Notes: a model not told the origin generated them from the sequence alone. A stretch of 64,000 nucleotides of DNA from Acanthosepion esculentum (GCA_964036315.1 OZ038495.1:25861190-25925189); one strand, 5' to 3'. Positions 1 through 11,330 are shown, counted from the stretch's first letter. A program made the numbers and translations.

Positions 1-2090
1 GTAACAAGAAAAGAAGAAAAAAAAGAACAGATTAGACAAAATAAACTCAAAAAATTAGAACAAATATACATAGACATTTTTATAAAATAAAACACAAGAC
101 TTAACGGATATTTAAAAAGGAAAACAAAGAATGAAGTAACACATAACAAATAAACAAGGAAAAATAAAGCCTGACAAAAAATTAACATGTAGAAAAAAAC
201 AGATAAACTCTGGGTTACGGAAAATTAAAAAGGGAAAAATGAATTCAAAAGGAACTTAAAACTAAGAGAAAATAAAAACAAATCATAAAAGAATAAGTGC
301 AAAATAAATGGAAAAAATAAAAATGAGGAAGGTAATAAATTGAAAAAGAAAAAATCAAAAACTTTTGCAAAACAGTCGTAAGAAAAACAGTAAAAATAAA
401 TGAGTTTACAGTTCAAAAAGATCATAGAATGGCAGAAAAACGTTGAGTGTCAATCACCAGTCAAATTCGGTCTGCTTTATTCAAATGAGAATACAAGGTT
501 CGTGTATAGTGTCCTTTTATAGTCGCAGTAAACAGAAATAGCTATCTCAAAGAGGAGAGTAACAAAATAAGGGGAGACCACTCTTGATTATTCCTAACAA
601 TGCATATATTCCTGTATACAATGTATGTGTGAAAATGCTCATATTCAGAATTTTCATGCTACCTTTTAGTTGTTGAATTTAAAAAAATAAACCTGTAGTA
701 TTTTATTCAAATTGATAAATCATATATTTTCACCAAATAAATATAGTATTTTTAGCAATTATTCTTAAGATTTGACACCAGTAGACTTTAGATGTAACAC
801 TGGCTGTTGTGAACATGAAGTTTATAACAAATACCATACTATTTAGTCAGAGTCACTGTTTTTACAAGATGAGCTATTGAATCTCAATCCAACTTATCTA
901 TGGCTGTCAGTGTGAACCTCACATTGTATGAAAAAGACAGGAAATTCCAACAAAGGTTCTCTTCCCTTGACAAAGAAAAAAGAAAAGAATATCTTATAAG
1001 TCTCATATATCAATAGTTAAATTAACTTTGATAGTGTGAATGACCTATTTATAAGAAAATGATTCTCTTAGCCATCTTGACTGGATGGGAAGTGTGTTTG
1101 TGTTCAGTCACAATACCTGACTAACCTGAATAGTTAAATTTACCATTGTATAAGACTATTTGTTCATACTTTACACTCAGTAAATTTACTGTTCTTATCC
1201 TTATTTCTTCTACAATGAAACATGTTTCAAAGTAAATTAACATGACCATCCTTAATATTCACATGACAAAATCACCAAATGTAGTCTCGCAATAATACTA
1301 GTCATTCATAATGAGGTCAGTTCCTAACTATTGAAATTTAAAGATTATTGGTAACAGTCATTTTCATTCAAACAAATTGAAAACATTTTCTTTCTAGTAA
1401 ATAATCAAATATAAAATTAACTTAAAGCATTCTAAATTTTAGGTAAACTCAGTTTAATCCTCATTTTCCAGATCCTTTATTGCCTATATTCTATTTGAAA
1501 GTTTGCTTTAGCTCAGGAAATTAAATTAAATTAACATCGACAGATTAATCAAAATTAAATGGCCGTAAATCATTGTTATCATTATTATTTAAAATTTATA
1601 TTTACAAATGTTAAATAGAACATTACTAATAAGGAAATGCCTAACTGTAACTGTTTGATACTATTTAGGGAATGGATCTATATTATAAATATTATTTTTA
1701 CTGAAAATGTTATTAAAATTGTATGAGAAAAAGAAATAATTAAAATGTTGGAACTGTTTAAGAATTAATGTAGAAATTATTTTTAGTAAAAATGATAATA
1801 TTAAATTGTATTAAAAACAAGAAAATTAGAAATTTTCTAACACAGTTTCTTTGAAAAAGAATCTGCCTAAATGAAGTCAAATGGTTTGTATAAAGATTTT
1901 AAAAAATGTAGGCTCCAAGTTGATTTGATGTGATAAAAACACACCAAAATGAAACCAGTCAGTTTAATCTTTCTGTGACAAAAAATCTTACAGAATAGAC
2001 ATGGCTTTGATGTTCTCAAAAATCAGCCCAATTTTATTTGAAAACAAGCATTGATTGGATGATGACTCATGGTTTTTAACCAATAGAAAT
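1..2090. other. AT-rich intergenic or intronic DNA
   Basis: No gene is recognisable. The first 450 bases are strongly A-rich on the plus strand (runs of A with interspersed G), which produces meaningless T-rich open frames on the minus strand. The rest is ordinary AT-rich sequence without long frames, tRNA boxes or terminal repeats that I can see. Confidence 0.6.
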
Positions 2091-2221
2091 AAAATTAATT
2101 CACTCTTTCTAAACCAATGAGAATCAATCCCACACAAACATGTGACATCCTCACTATCGGACAGGCAGTCAACACATGGGTTGAGAAAAATTTTGGCTCC
2201 TTTCAAGCTACAGGTAACTAA
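2091..2221 (+). repeat. LTR-like direct repeat, left copy (Ty3/gypsy)
   Basis: This stretch, from TTAATTCACTCTTTCTAAAC to the GGTAAC near the end, recurs in the same orientation at 5358-5510 with only scattered substitutions and a short indel. The two copies bracket a Ty3/gypsy pol relic on the plus strand, so they are most simply the remains of its LTRs. I cannot fix the true LTR ends: no clear TG...CA pair or primer-binding site is visible at this copy. The repeat itself is directly visible; calling it an LTR is inference from position. Confidence 0.6.
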
Positions 2222-2299
2222 CAGTACTAAAATTGACACCTTTGGTGAAAAAACTGTGACCATCAACCTGGTATAAGGCAAGATTTCTTATGGGTATTC

Positions 2300-3850
2300 A
2301 CCTGAGCAAATGTTACAGCACCCATACTAGGTGCAGACTTTTTAACTAATTTCAACTTATCAGTCAACATGGTTACTAAATCTCTTGCTGCCAACTTGAC
2401 TGAACTTTCAGTGAGAAGAATTTGCTCTCCATACCAGTCAACTGGAATTAGCACTGCCCTATCACAAGATAAAAGCATTAAAAAATTGCATATGCACATT
2501 GATAAATATAGTCTACAAGAAATTAAACACCTGGATTATATTTCCAAATTTTCTTCAGACATCAGACATGTATCAGGTCATGTAAATTAGTGGCAGACAC
2601 ACAACTGCATCTTTAGATTTTAGTTCTTTGAGCTACAAATTAACTGCAAAAGATCAAACTGTAGATAACTCACTAGAAGTTAAAGAAAGCACATCACTAA
2701 AATTAGCCAAGTTACCAGACCCATTCTGCAATACCAAATTTTATTTTGGCATTTCACAAATACAACCAGGTGACAAATATTTCAACACTTCCATGAATTG
2801 TCTCATCTAAGCAAACATGCAACTCTGAAGCTGATTACTGAACATTTTGTCTGACCAAATATGCCAGTTGAGATAAGAAATCAGATAAAAACTTGTTTAG
2901 CATGCCAGAAAAACAAGATACACAAACACACAAAATCACCTGCAGGCACATTCAGCACACCTGATGCAAGATTCTTTCATGTCAATATTATCAGACCATC
3001 CCCTTGTTCTCAGGGATATACATATATCCTGACTATCATAGATAGCCATCAAAGATGTTTCAGCTGCAAAAATTGACAGACCTATCCTTACTGATTGGAT
3101 ATCAGTTTTTAAGGTACATTCAATACACACAACTGACAGAGGAATTCAATTTCAGTCTACCTTATTTAAAGGGTTAAATTACCTACTTGGAACTAAGCAC
3201 ATAAACATTGCAGCCTATCACCCTTGTGCAAATGGGATGGTGGAACATTTCCACAGGCAGCTAAAAGCAGCACTGGTTATGAGACTGATTGGTTATGAAA
3301 TTTACTATTGGTACTCTTATCCATCAGGAGCATTGTAATAGATGACTTGGGTTGTACACCAGCTATGGTTTTTGGCACAGCATTAACTTTACCTGGTCAA
3401 TATTGTGAAGACAACCCGGAGAGTTTACCCACAACAACATTTATACTGGACTTAAAAAACAGAATGTCAGCATTACCCTTTATACTTACATAGAAAAACA
3501 AGAAAAAATATACCTACAAAGTGATCTTTACACATGAAAATATGTATTTATAAGAAATGATGGTTTAAAAAAGTTTTGAATCCAAACTATATAGGCCCAT
3601 ACCAAGTCATCAGCAAAATGAACAGGTACTTCACCATAAAAAAAATGGAAAACAAGATGATATTACTATCAATAGGATTAAACAGGCTTATGTCAATAAG
3701 CAATTCTTACAACAAACTGAAAAGTGTGATCATTCACACTTAAAACCTACACAAAAGATGGAACAAACATCCAGTAAAACAAATGATACTCAATCAGAAA
3801 CAACATGAAAAAATATTATAACAAGGTCTGGAAGACAAATACATTGACCT
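2300..3850 (+). pseudogene. Ty3/gypsy pol relic (protease end, RNase H end, integrase)
   Basis: This is a decayed plus-strand polyprotein of a Ty3/gypsy LTR retrotransposon. Around 2312-2350 the frame reads PILGADFLTNFNL, the end of the retroviral-type aspartic protease. It then jumps to LDYISKFSSDIRHVSG near 2530-2580, the RNase H C-terminus, so nearly the whole reverse transcriptase is deleted. Integrase follows: a zinc-binding CLACQKNK segment (about 2893-2920), the catalytic-core GYTYILTIIDS (about 3013-3047), a TTDRGIQF segment (about 3128-3150), and AAYHPCANGMVEHFHR (about 3210-3260) with the catalytic Glu. The C-terminal tail ends near 3815-3838 with TRSGRQIH, typical of these elements. 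Several frameshifts and stops separate the pieces. It is non-functional and lies between LTR-like repeats, with a mariner inserted downstream. Confidence 0.85.
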
Positions 3851-3893
3851 TAACATTATATAACATACTTTAGATATTAAAGTATTATTTTTA

Positions 3894-5182
3894 TTAGGTC
3901 ATTCCATAAGTTCTGTCCGAATTTTAACTTTTTGTTAAAATGAATGAAATTTAAAGAGAATTTTATAATGTCTAATGGAGCTGAACATTATTTTTATGTT
4001 TAGATGCATTTAAACTGATCAAATTTTATTTCAGAGAACAATAAAATTAAATTTTGTTTGATTAAAACCTTGCTAACATGGAAGTACCCAAGAATCATTT
4101 GAGGCACATAATGCTTTATGAGTTCAAGAAAGGAAACTCAGCAGCCGAAGCGGCTAGAAACATTCACTCAGTTTATGGAGAGGAATGTGTGAATGAAAGA
4201 ACTTGCAGAAGATTGTTTGCAAAATTCAGAGGTGGAGATTTCACCCTTGAAGATGAAGATCGAATCAGACGTCCAGTTGAGTTTGATGAAGAGCTTCTTG
4301 AAGCAGCCCTTGAAGAAAATCCTGCTTTATCAGTTGAGGAATTGGCAGTGGTTCTCAGTTTAAACTATACAACTGTTCATCGTCATCTTCAACAACTTGG
4401 AAAAGTTCCTAAACTTGGAAAATGGGTGCCTCATGAATTGTCTGTAAACAACCTCAAATCCCGAGTTGACATTTGCTCTTCTCTCCATTTTCGCCAACTT
4501 GTTTCACCTTTTTTGGATAGACTTGTGACTGGCGACGAAAAATGGATCTTTTATCGAAATGTTAAGCGTTGTAGACAGTGGCTTGGTAAAGGGGAAGGAC
4601 CCCAGCCACAGCCAAGAAGGGAATTTCATGGACAAAATGTTCTTCTTTCAATCTGGTAGGATTGCCAAGGAATAATCCACTTTGAATTCTTACCACCTAA
4701 TGCAACAATTAATGCTCAAATATACTGTCAGCAATTAGAGCGTTTGAACCAAGCTTTGAGGAAAAAAAGACCTGCTCTAGTCAATCGAAAACGGGTGATG
4801 TTTCATTAGGACAATGTGCGACCACACACAGCAAGAATCACATCACAAAAGATCGAAGAACTTGGTTGGGAGAAAATTCCTCATCCACCTTATTCTCCCA
4901 ACCTTGCTCCTTCAGACTACCATTTGTTTCATAGCTTACAGAATCATTTGGAAGAAACAGCTTTTGTAACAAACGAAGAGGTTAAAACTGACATTTGTGA
5001 GTTCTTTGAATCAAAGCCAAAAGTATTTTACAGCAATGGAATTAGTAAGCTTGTTAATAGATGGAAGGAAGTCATAGATAATCATGGAAAATACATTGTT
5101 GATTGAATCTGTAATTAAATGTAACATTTGGTCACTTGTTTTCTTTATTCAAAATTCAGACAGAACTTATGGGATGACCTGA
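3894..5182 (+). mobile_element. Mariner DNA transposon, nearly full length
   Basis: Terminal inverted repeats of about 30 bp are visible. The left end begins TTAGGTCATTCCATAAGTTC and the right end is its inverse with three differences (ending GGGATGACCTGA). A TA dinucleotide lies directly outside each end (3892-3893 and 5183-5184), the expected mariner target duplication. The 1289-bp length is normal for mariner. One transposase reading frame fills it. The element is nested in the Ty3/gypsy relic between its pol remnant and its right LTR-like repeat, so it inserted after that element. Confidence 0.93.
4078..5106 (+). pseudogene. Mariner transposase with two in-frame stops
   Basis: A single frame of 342 codons runs from ATG 4078 to TGA 5104-5106, the usual mariner/SETMAR-like length. 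The N-terminus (about residues 1-110) is the paired helix-turn-helix DNA-binding region (RHIMLYEFKKGNSAAEAARN). A WVPHEL linker follows near residue 120. The catalytic triad is D in VTGDEKWIF, D in the DNVRPHTA block, and D in YSPNLAPSDYHLF, which fits the DD34D class. Two premature stops interrupt it: TAG at 4657-4659, where the family has a Trp, and TAG at 4807-4809, just before DNVRPH. No frameshift is seen and all three catalytic Asp codons survive. The family role is cut-and-paste transposition at TA; this copy cannot make full-length protein without readthrough. Confidence 0.92.
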
Positions 5183-5357
5183 TACATATCACTAGACATA
5201 AATTCCTAATGATTTGGTGGGGTCCTTTGTCATGTCCATAAAAATACATAAATAAAAATTAATTATATTGTCACTTTGTTGTGTCCATAAAAAAATAAAA
5301 ATTAATTATTGTGTCAAAAATAATTACAATAAAATAATTATAAAAATTATAATTATC

Positions 5358-5510
5358 ATTAATTCACTCTTTCTAAACCAATGAGAATCAACCCCACTTT
5401 TCTTCTTGACCCACACAAACACATGACATCCTCACTATTGGATGGGCAGTCAACACATGTATTGAGAAAAATTTTGGCTCTTTTCCTTTTTCAGGCTGCA
5501 AAGGTAACAT
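5358..5510 (+). repeat. LTR-like direct repeat, right copy (Ty3/gypsy)
   Basis: Right-hand partner of the 2091-2221 repeat. It shares the AACCAATGAGAATCAA and GCAGTCAACACATG blocks, the GAGAAAAATTTTGGCTC block and a GGTAAC end. It carries an extra ~12-bp pyrimidine-rich stretch after CCCAC. It lies just beyond the mariner and the gypsy pol remnant. Confidence 0.6.
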
Positions 5511-5842
5511 TTCTCTCCTAATATTCAACAAAAATTCGAGGTATGAAAACACCACACACTTCTTTTATTTTCCAACTAAATTATATGGACACTCATTTGA
5601 CACATGTATAAAAAAACATATGAGAAAAACTGTATACAATTTAATCACTCTTTATCTTAACATCCTGTTGGATTCAAATCCATATTTGATCTACCTTTGA
5701 TCCCAAGTCACAGTTCTACTCAGTATTACTGTCTCTTGTTTCTCCTTCACCACATAACAACCAGATAATAAATAATACTCATATTGTTGTTTCCATATCT
5801 TGCTGTTTCTCATTTTCTACAAGTATTTTTGTATAAATAAAT
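5510..5842. other. AT-rich spacer
   Basis: I see no coding frame, tRNA boxes or terminal repeats between the gypsy right repeat and repeat family A. Confidence 0.5.
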
Positions 5843-5864
5843 GTTGGGGTGGGGGGTTATAATT

Positions 5865-6140
5865 ATTTTAAATTGATAGGAACTGTTGCTCTAAAAGAAA
5901 GTAATTAAAATCCCTTTGTTCTTAAGGGAAATATTTGCTGTACATAAACTGTACTTTTCTAAGAGAAAACTGATTTGTACTTGAAAGGACTGTTAATCAG
6001 CCTTGATTATTTGAAGCACATCAGGGAAGTTTTATTGCAATAAATATATTGTAATTTGTACAATTTATATATTGTGAAAAATATTTTTGTCATTTTGTCA
6101 TTATGTCATTTTGTCAATAAATGTTTGTTTCTCTGCAAAT
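5865..6140 (+). repeat. Unnamed repeat family A, copy 1
   Basis: This segment matches 8080-8330 in the same orientation over about 250 bp. Shared blocks include AAAGAAAGTNATTAAAATCC, AAGGGAAATATTTGCT, AAACTGATTTGTA and the AATGTTTGTTTCTC end. Copy 1 has a triplicated TCATTTTGTCA-like insertion near 6090-6115. It is non-coding as far as I can see. The class is unknown; it could be a LINE or MITE 3' region. Confidence 0.7.
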
Positions 6141-6376
6141 TTCACACCAGATTTCACATGCCATTCAAAATACTCGAGATAATAGATTTTATGTTTTCTC
6201 TTTTCCTGATAAATCCTTTTAGTCATGTTGTCTGGAGTTTTTGGTTGGTCACTTGGCATTTCAGAATTTTCTTGTTCTCAGCTGCAAATGTTAATTGTTG
6301 AGGATGTTTTCATGTCTGTGATTATCCATCCTGACAATGTATAATAGAATAATAATTTACCCTAGACAGAAACCTT

Positions 6377-6378
<2 letters not shown>

Positions 6379-6436
<58 letters not shown>
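6379..6436. repeat. (AT)n microsatellite
   Basis: About 58 bp of uninterrupted AT dinucleotides, abutting the left end of the foldback element. Confidence 0.98.
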
Positions 6437-6439
<3 letters not shown>

Positions 6440-6838
6440 AAGAGATTTTTATGTTTAACATTCTTTTTATAGATACAAGTATTTAAGTAAATGCTCTGTT
6501 TATAATAAACAGTATTAAATAACATTTACCGGCCTGAATGTCCGAGAAATTTTCAGAGAAAATACTTGTCCTCCGACAGGATACGAACCTGTATCCTATA
6601 CAGAACTGTCATATAGCCTGATGTGCCTTAACCGATTCGGCCACTGAGGATCGTTCGGTTGGCAAGGTCTTATGAACTTCAATCATCCATGAATCCTGTC
6701 GGAGGACGAATATTTTTTATGAAAATTTCTCGGACATTCAGGCCAGTAAATGTTATTTAATACTGTTTATTATAAACAAAGCATTTACTTAAATACTTGT
6801 ATCTATAAAAAGAATGTTAAACATAAAAATGTCTTTAA
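6437..6838. mobile_element. Foldback element with ~143-bp inverted arms around a tRNA-like unit
   Basis: The left arm (about 6437-6580) is the near-exact reverse complement of the right arm (about 6695-6838). Both contain CTCGGACATTCAGGCC (in opposite orientations) and an AATACTGTTTATTATAAACA block. The ~114-bp loop holds most of a minus-strand tRNA-like sequence. The right arm begins inside the tRNA-like T-arm (CCTGTCGGAGGAC) and continues into the tail. So the structure is an antisense SINE-like unit joined head-to-head to a 5'-truncated sense unit. A third, complete sense unit follows at 6983. It could extrude a very large hairpin. It may be two opposed SINE insertions or a true foldback transposon; sequence alone does not decide. 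Confidence 0.75.
6568..6650 (-). repeat. tRNA-like SINE head, antisense copy
   Basis: On the minus strand this reads TGGCCGAATCGG (matching the Pol III A box) and GGTTCGTATCC (B box with one change). A 7-nt acceptor-like stem TCCTCAG/CGGAGGA has one mismatch. The region between the boxes can form a long variable arm, as in serine/leucine tRNAs. The anticodon loop lacks the conserved T33, so I read it as tRNA-derived, not a working tRNA gene. Confidence 0.6.
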
Positions 6839-6982
6839 ATTATTGTTGGACTTTGTCCATTTCATAATGTGTGAAGTCATTTGTTTACATTTGATACGCC
6901 ATGAGCAGTTACGAATGTACGTGAGAGATTCATGGAAGATTGAAGTTTATAAGCAGTAAATTCAATCTTGCCAACCAAACGA

Positions 6983-7065
6983 TCCTCAGTGGCCGAATCG
7001 GTTAAGGCACATCAGGCTATATGACGGTTCCGTATAGGACACAGGTTCGAATCCTGTCGGAGGAC
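6983..7065 (+). repeat. tRNA-like SINE head, sense copy
   Basis: This 83-nt sequence has a perfect B box (GGTTCGAATCC) and an A-box-like TGGCCGAATCGG. The acceptor arms TCCTCAG/CGGAGGA pair at six of seven positions, the T-stem ACAGG/CCTGT is perfect, and a TTCC/GGA variable arm suggests a type II (Ser/Leu-class) origin. The anticodon arm pairs four of five, but the loop GGCTATA is not canonical. It is followed by the ~150-bp tail shared with the foldback arms (to about 7227) and then an AT microsatellite. Best read as a tRNA-derived SINE; a real tRNA gene is less likely. Confidence 0.6.
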
Positions 7066-7224
7066 AAATATTTTCTATAAAAATTTCTCGGACATTCAGG
7101 CCAGTAAATGTTATTTAATACTGTTTATTATAAACAGAGCATTTACTTAAATACTTGTATCTATAAAAAGTATGTTAAACATAACAATGTCTTTAAATAA
7201 TTGTCGGACTTTGTCCATTTCATA

Positions 7225-7227
<3 letters not shown>
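7066..7227 (+). repeat. Tail of the tRNA-like SINE unit (third copy)
   Basis: Third occurrence of the CTCGGACATTCAGGCCAGTA ... AATGTCTTTAAA tail that also forms both foldback arms. It continues to GGACTTTGTCCATTTCATAA, a segment shared with the sense copy at 6848-6868. It ends directly in (AT)n. Confidence 0.8.

Positions 7228-7290
<63 letters not shown>
7226..7290. repeat. (AT)n microsatellite
   Basis: About 65 bp of AT repeat with one TTTA interruption, at the 3' end of the SINE-like tail. Confidence 0.97.
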
Positions 7291-7292
<2 letters not shown>

Positions 7293-8080
7293 ATGCAATG
7301 GAATAACCTGTCACCTCCATGAGTGACTAAACTATAGGTAGTAACTACCTATAAGTATCTGTAAGTCAATGGACTACAGAGGCTAGCTGGGACCCATTTA
7401 GTATAACTCAGACTTACACGAGAACTACCTACCTTCTAATAGTAGCACTCACTACTGGATTGACTTTTTTTACAATAAACTTTTACTAATTTTATCCACC
7501 TTGTTTTTCAAATATGTATTCCTATTAGCACGGAATATAAGATATATATATATATATATATATGCCCCCCCCCACCCGCTTCCAGGAATTGGCTTACAAG
7601 TTGGTTTTGATCCAAGTGTATAACAGATGAAAGAAGAGAGCCCAAAATGGCAGACCGACTTGGGCTGCTGCTGCCATGGGGAAAGTATTGGCTATTCGGA
7701 CAAAAGACTGTCATCAGGTAGAAATGCTTAACCATCTTGGCAATAAAAGTCTTCTGCAGCTGAGAAAAGAAATAGACCAGAAGATCATCAGGGATGATAA
7801 AAGCCTACTAGCATTGTTGCTGTTAACAAAGAAAATAGAAGAAGAATCTTGTAAATTCTCATAATACAAATCTATTTCATAAGCCCATTAGAGTTTATCT
7901 GGAACTTGAAGACAGCTGTTCCGAAAATCTGAATCTTCATCGAAAGGACTCCAGAAAAGAAGATTCACAAATGTATGTCAACCTTGTTGCACTCACCTTT
8001 GAATATCAACTTTGAACTTTTGAATCAGCAACATTTTGAATTGTAAACTTTGCAAAGTAAATTTATTTTGTTGCTAAGAA
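7291..8080. other. Unassigned sequence, possibly an unclassified repeat
   Basis: Contains a short (AT)n at 7542-7562 and a C-rich run at 7565-7577. A 62-codon open frame (7676-7864) resembles no protein I know. The stretch leads directly into repeat family A copy 2, so it may be the body of that element. I see no terminal repeats. Confidence 0.3.
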
Positions 8081-8330
8081 ATTGGATGATATGAATAGTT
8101 GCATCAAAAGAAAGTTATTAAAATCCCTTTGTTGCTAAGGGAAATATTTGCTTTATGCAAACTGTACTTTCCTAAGTGAAAACTGATTTGTATTTAAAAG
8201 AACTGTTAACCTGCCTTGATAATTTGAGGTGCATAAGAGAAATTTTATTACAATAACTATATTGCAATTTTTATGTTGAGCAAAAATATTTTTCTTGTTG
8301 TAACAAATGTTTGTTTCTCAGCAAATATTT
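8080..8330 (+). repeat. Unnamed repeat family A, copy 2
   Basis: Partner of 5865-6140, same orientation, roughly 80% similar by eye. The two copies bracket the AT runs and the tRNA-like foldback. Confidence 0.7.
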
Positions 8331-9120
8331 TGATTAATGGAATCTGCTTTATCTAAGAAACATTTGAAAAAGAAATTTTCAGTAGAAACTGAATATTTAT
8401 AATAAGAGTGCATATACTAAGAATTTACATAATATCAGCATTGTATCTTCTACAATATTTATCAGCTAAATTGTTTTAGTCTGTATTGAATGTAGTTTAA
8501 AAATATAATCCGCTTTCTTTGATTTTTAGCATTGTAACATCTTGGCTGCAACAAGTTAATAAAACAGTGTAAAATAACATTAATATTCTACAAGAATATT
8601 GAAATGTCACACAAATTTGTTATTTCTGTGTATAATGTCAGTTCTCATTATTTAAGAATGAAGATTTCTTCAAATTCACTATCATTACTGCTTTGCTAAT
8701 TGCCATAATGGTTTGCCATGGACAAAACAACAGTTAAAGTAGCTGATAATTGGGACAGGAAATAAAACAATTTAGAATCATACCCTCCTAGTTCAATGTA
8801 CCATAACAGAACTTGTGGTTTTTGTAAATTTTAAAAATCTACAATACTTTCACTTGCTCAATTTTTATTAAAAAACATTTGTTGAAGCAACATAATTATT
8901 ATGCCAAAAATTAAATGAAAAAATATATTAGAAATGAAGAAAACAATGTTGGATTGCGATATAATGTGTACACACCTATTTGGCAGTGAATGCTACTAAA
9001 TTTCATCACAAATGAAGAAAAGAATTGAAACAACAGAAATGTGATTCTTCCTGTGAATGTTGAGAATACTATTGAAAAATTATTTGAGCTTCCCTCTGGC
9101 TTTTCTACAAATATTTTCAT
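8331..9120. other. AT-rich sequence, nothing recognised
   Basis: No coding similarity, tRNA boxes or terminal repeats seen. Confidence 0.4.
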
Positions 9121-9510
9121 GGCAACGGCTCTAACGAGCTACTTTTACTAGTAACCCAACTGCATGAATTTAAGCGTGCTACTAGGTTGGCATCTCAGTC
9201 CCACCCTTTCACTGTCGAAAAGGTTAAATGTAGCCGTCTCTTCTGCTCCAACAAGTTATTCCCTGGCACTTCCAGACAGCGAGACTCCCTTCCCCCTACT
9301 TGCTTCTCTGATGGCTATAATCTTCAGATATTCAAATATAATGTCAATCGACATCTTCTGATACCTTGATCCTGATCCTTGTCCTTCTCTATATCCTTTC
9401 CTCAAACACCCCTCTTTAATTTTGCTCTCACTCTCTGTAACCCCTTGCATGCTAGTGGCCCCCTGCCTTGCGTGCTAGTGGCACTCCCACCTTGCTTGGG
9501 GTAAAATGCT
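9121..9510 (+). pseudogene. LINE 3' end (reverse transcriptase C-terminus and 3' UTR)
   Basis: One plus-strand frame, 9187-9369, reads SHPFTVEKVKC, then SNKLFPGTSRQRDSLPP, then FSDGYNLQIFKYNVNRHL before its stop. This is the signature C-terminus of Jockey/CR1-type non-LTR retrotransposon polymerases (the NSLP...FK..V.RHL pattern). A pyrimidine-rich 3' UTR follows, with a degenerate repeat (two copies of TGC.TGCTAGTGGC), and it ends in a short A-run at 9513. Only the last ~80 codons remain, the usual result of 5' truncation during target-primed insertion. A related antisense copy lies at 38640-39333. Confidence 0.75.
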
Positions 9511-9514
9511 TACA

Positions 9515-11330
9515 AAAAAAAAGAAAATTTTAAACAGAATCAGAACTACAAAGAAACTGTAGCTAATCAGAAAGAGACAAGTGAAATTTTGGGATAATAG
9601 TGAGAAAAGGCTTCAAGAATATAACATTCACAGGGCATATCACGAGAAACAGGAAGAAACCTACTTGACAGGTTTGAGCAAATGCATGGTGTAATGAGTA
9701 GTACAAAGAAAAAGAGGGGTTATAAAGAGGCAAATATTGCAGAAAGCATCTAATTACAGGAAGCTGTGGAGAATCATGATCACTCACATCCTGAAAGGAC
9801 ATGGTACATAGAGAAAAGAGAGAGACTATGAATGATTGAAGCTGTCTGTAAAGTTTCATGCTATTTCCTGTTCAAGTCGATCAGTTGAGGAGGCTGACAG
9901 CATTAAAAGGAAAAAACCTACCTGAGAAGAATCAATGTTATACAATGCAGTAGATAATCAACTTGATCAAAATATCCAAATCAAGCATTTTGATTAGTTT
10001 GGTTCTGTTATATGATTTGATGCAGAGCTTTAGCATAAATTAAATGACAAAACCTTCTTGCTCATATTTTCCATGTACAATTTAGTAGTTAATTTTCACA
10101 TTTTTTAAACAAATTGTGTTGGGAAATAAAGAATGGATACTTCACAATAATATAGAATGAAATGAATTGTTGGACAAATAAAAAAACAACTCTACTGATC
10201 TACCAAAAGATGGTCTTCATCCAAAGAAAGTCATGTTGTGTATGCTGAGATTGAAAAGGAGTCCTCTACTATGAGCTTCTTCTTGAGAAGCAGTTGATTT
10301 ATTAATTAGACACATTGAGGATAGTACTCAACAAACAAAATATCCAAAATTAGTTAAGAGAAAGGACTGAATATTTCATCAATACAAAACTACATGTTTC
10401 TTTGCTGAACAGACAATAATTTTCTTATAATGGTTGGGATATATTCCCTGCATTTAGTCTGTAGTCTCCAAATACTACTCGTTTGGATTACTATTTATTC
10501 TTGCCTCTACAGAGGTCTCTCAAGGAAAGATATTTCTATTTCCTGGGGGACTGCAAAAAGCAACTGGAGCAGTTCTTTGCTGAGAAAGATAAAAAAAATT
10601 CTGGAAGGATTGAATTATGAAATTGCCGGAAAATGGAAGGAAATAGAGGAAGAAAATCATAAACATTCAATAAAATTAATGACAAAAATAAAAAAAAAAT
10701 GTCTTTTAATTTTATAAAGTTAGTGGGTCTCATAAAAGATACAAATGTGATACAATAGTGGATATCAACCACCCTTTTCTTTAAGGTAGCTAAGATTAGG
10801 ACAACATAACTTTGAGATTTAACAGAAAATTGCTTGCATTAAGATTCTTACATCCCAACCATCCTATCCTGAAGGAACATAATGCCTACATAAAACAACA
10901 AAAATAATCACTGATCAATGCAACAGACCTTAAGGCAGAGAAAGAATAAAATTGAAACAAAGAAACTAGAAAAATGCAATCAGCTAATGTATCCAGTAAT
11001 TTCTCATGATTTTTTAACAAAATCCATTATTTCATTCAAGTTAGCATGCCATTAAGGTGGTTTGAAACTAAACTGGGCAATATCAAACAGTAGGAAAGCC
11101 TTTGACTGCTTATTCTCATCTCATTAAGTTTTCTAGGAAGTGACAATATTTTTTTCTTCAAAAATGTATTGCTGGTAGTAATATTTTTCTATAGTATTTT
11201 TACTATAAAAATCTATCTTTACACTTTCATAGTGTTTTGACTCCAGCTTGGGGGTTAACTATTTGCCTATAGCTGGGACCCTAACAGGTGCTACCACCCT
11301 GAGTTAGGGTGGACCTGGGAACAACAACAA
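9515..11330. other. AT-rich sequence, no supported gene
   Basis: A few open frames under 100 codons (for example 10430-10717) are low-complexity and resemble no known family. A GC-richer block at 11240-11330 (AGCTGGGACCCTAACAGGTG and a GGTGGACCTGGG motif) looks repeat-derived, but I cannot classify it. Confidence 0.35.

Noticed and set aside
6983..7065. Functional tRNA gene
   Set aside because: Good A and B boxes, but non-canonical anticodon loop, an acceptor mismatch, multicopy tails and foldback context favour a SINE.
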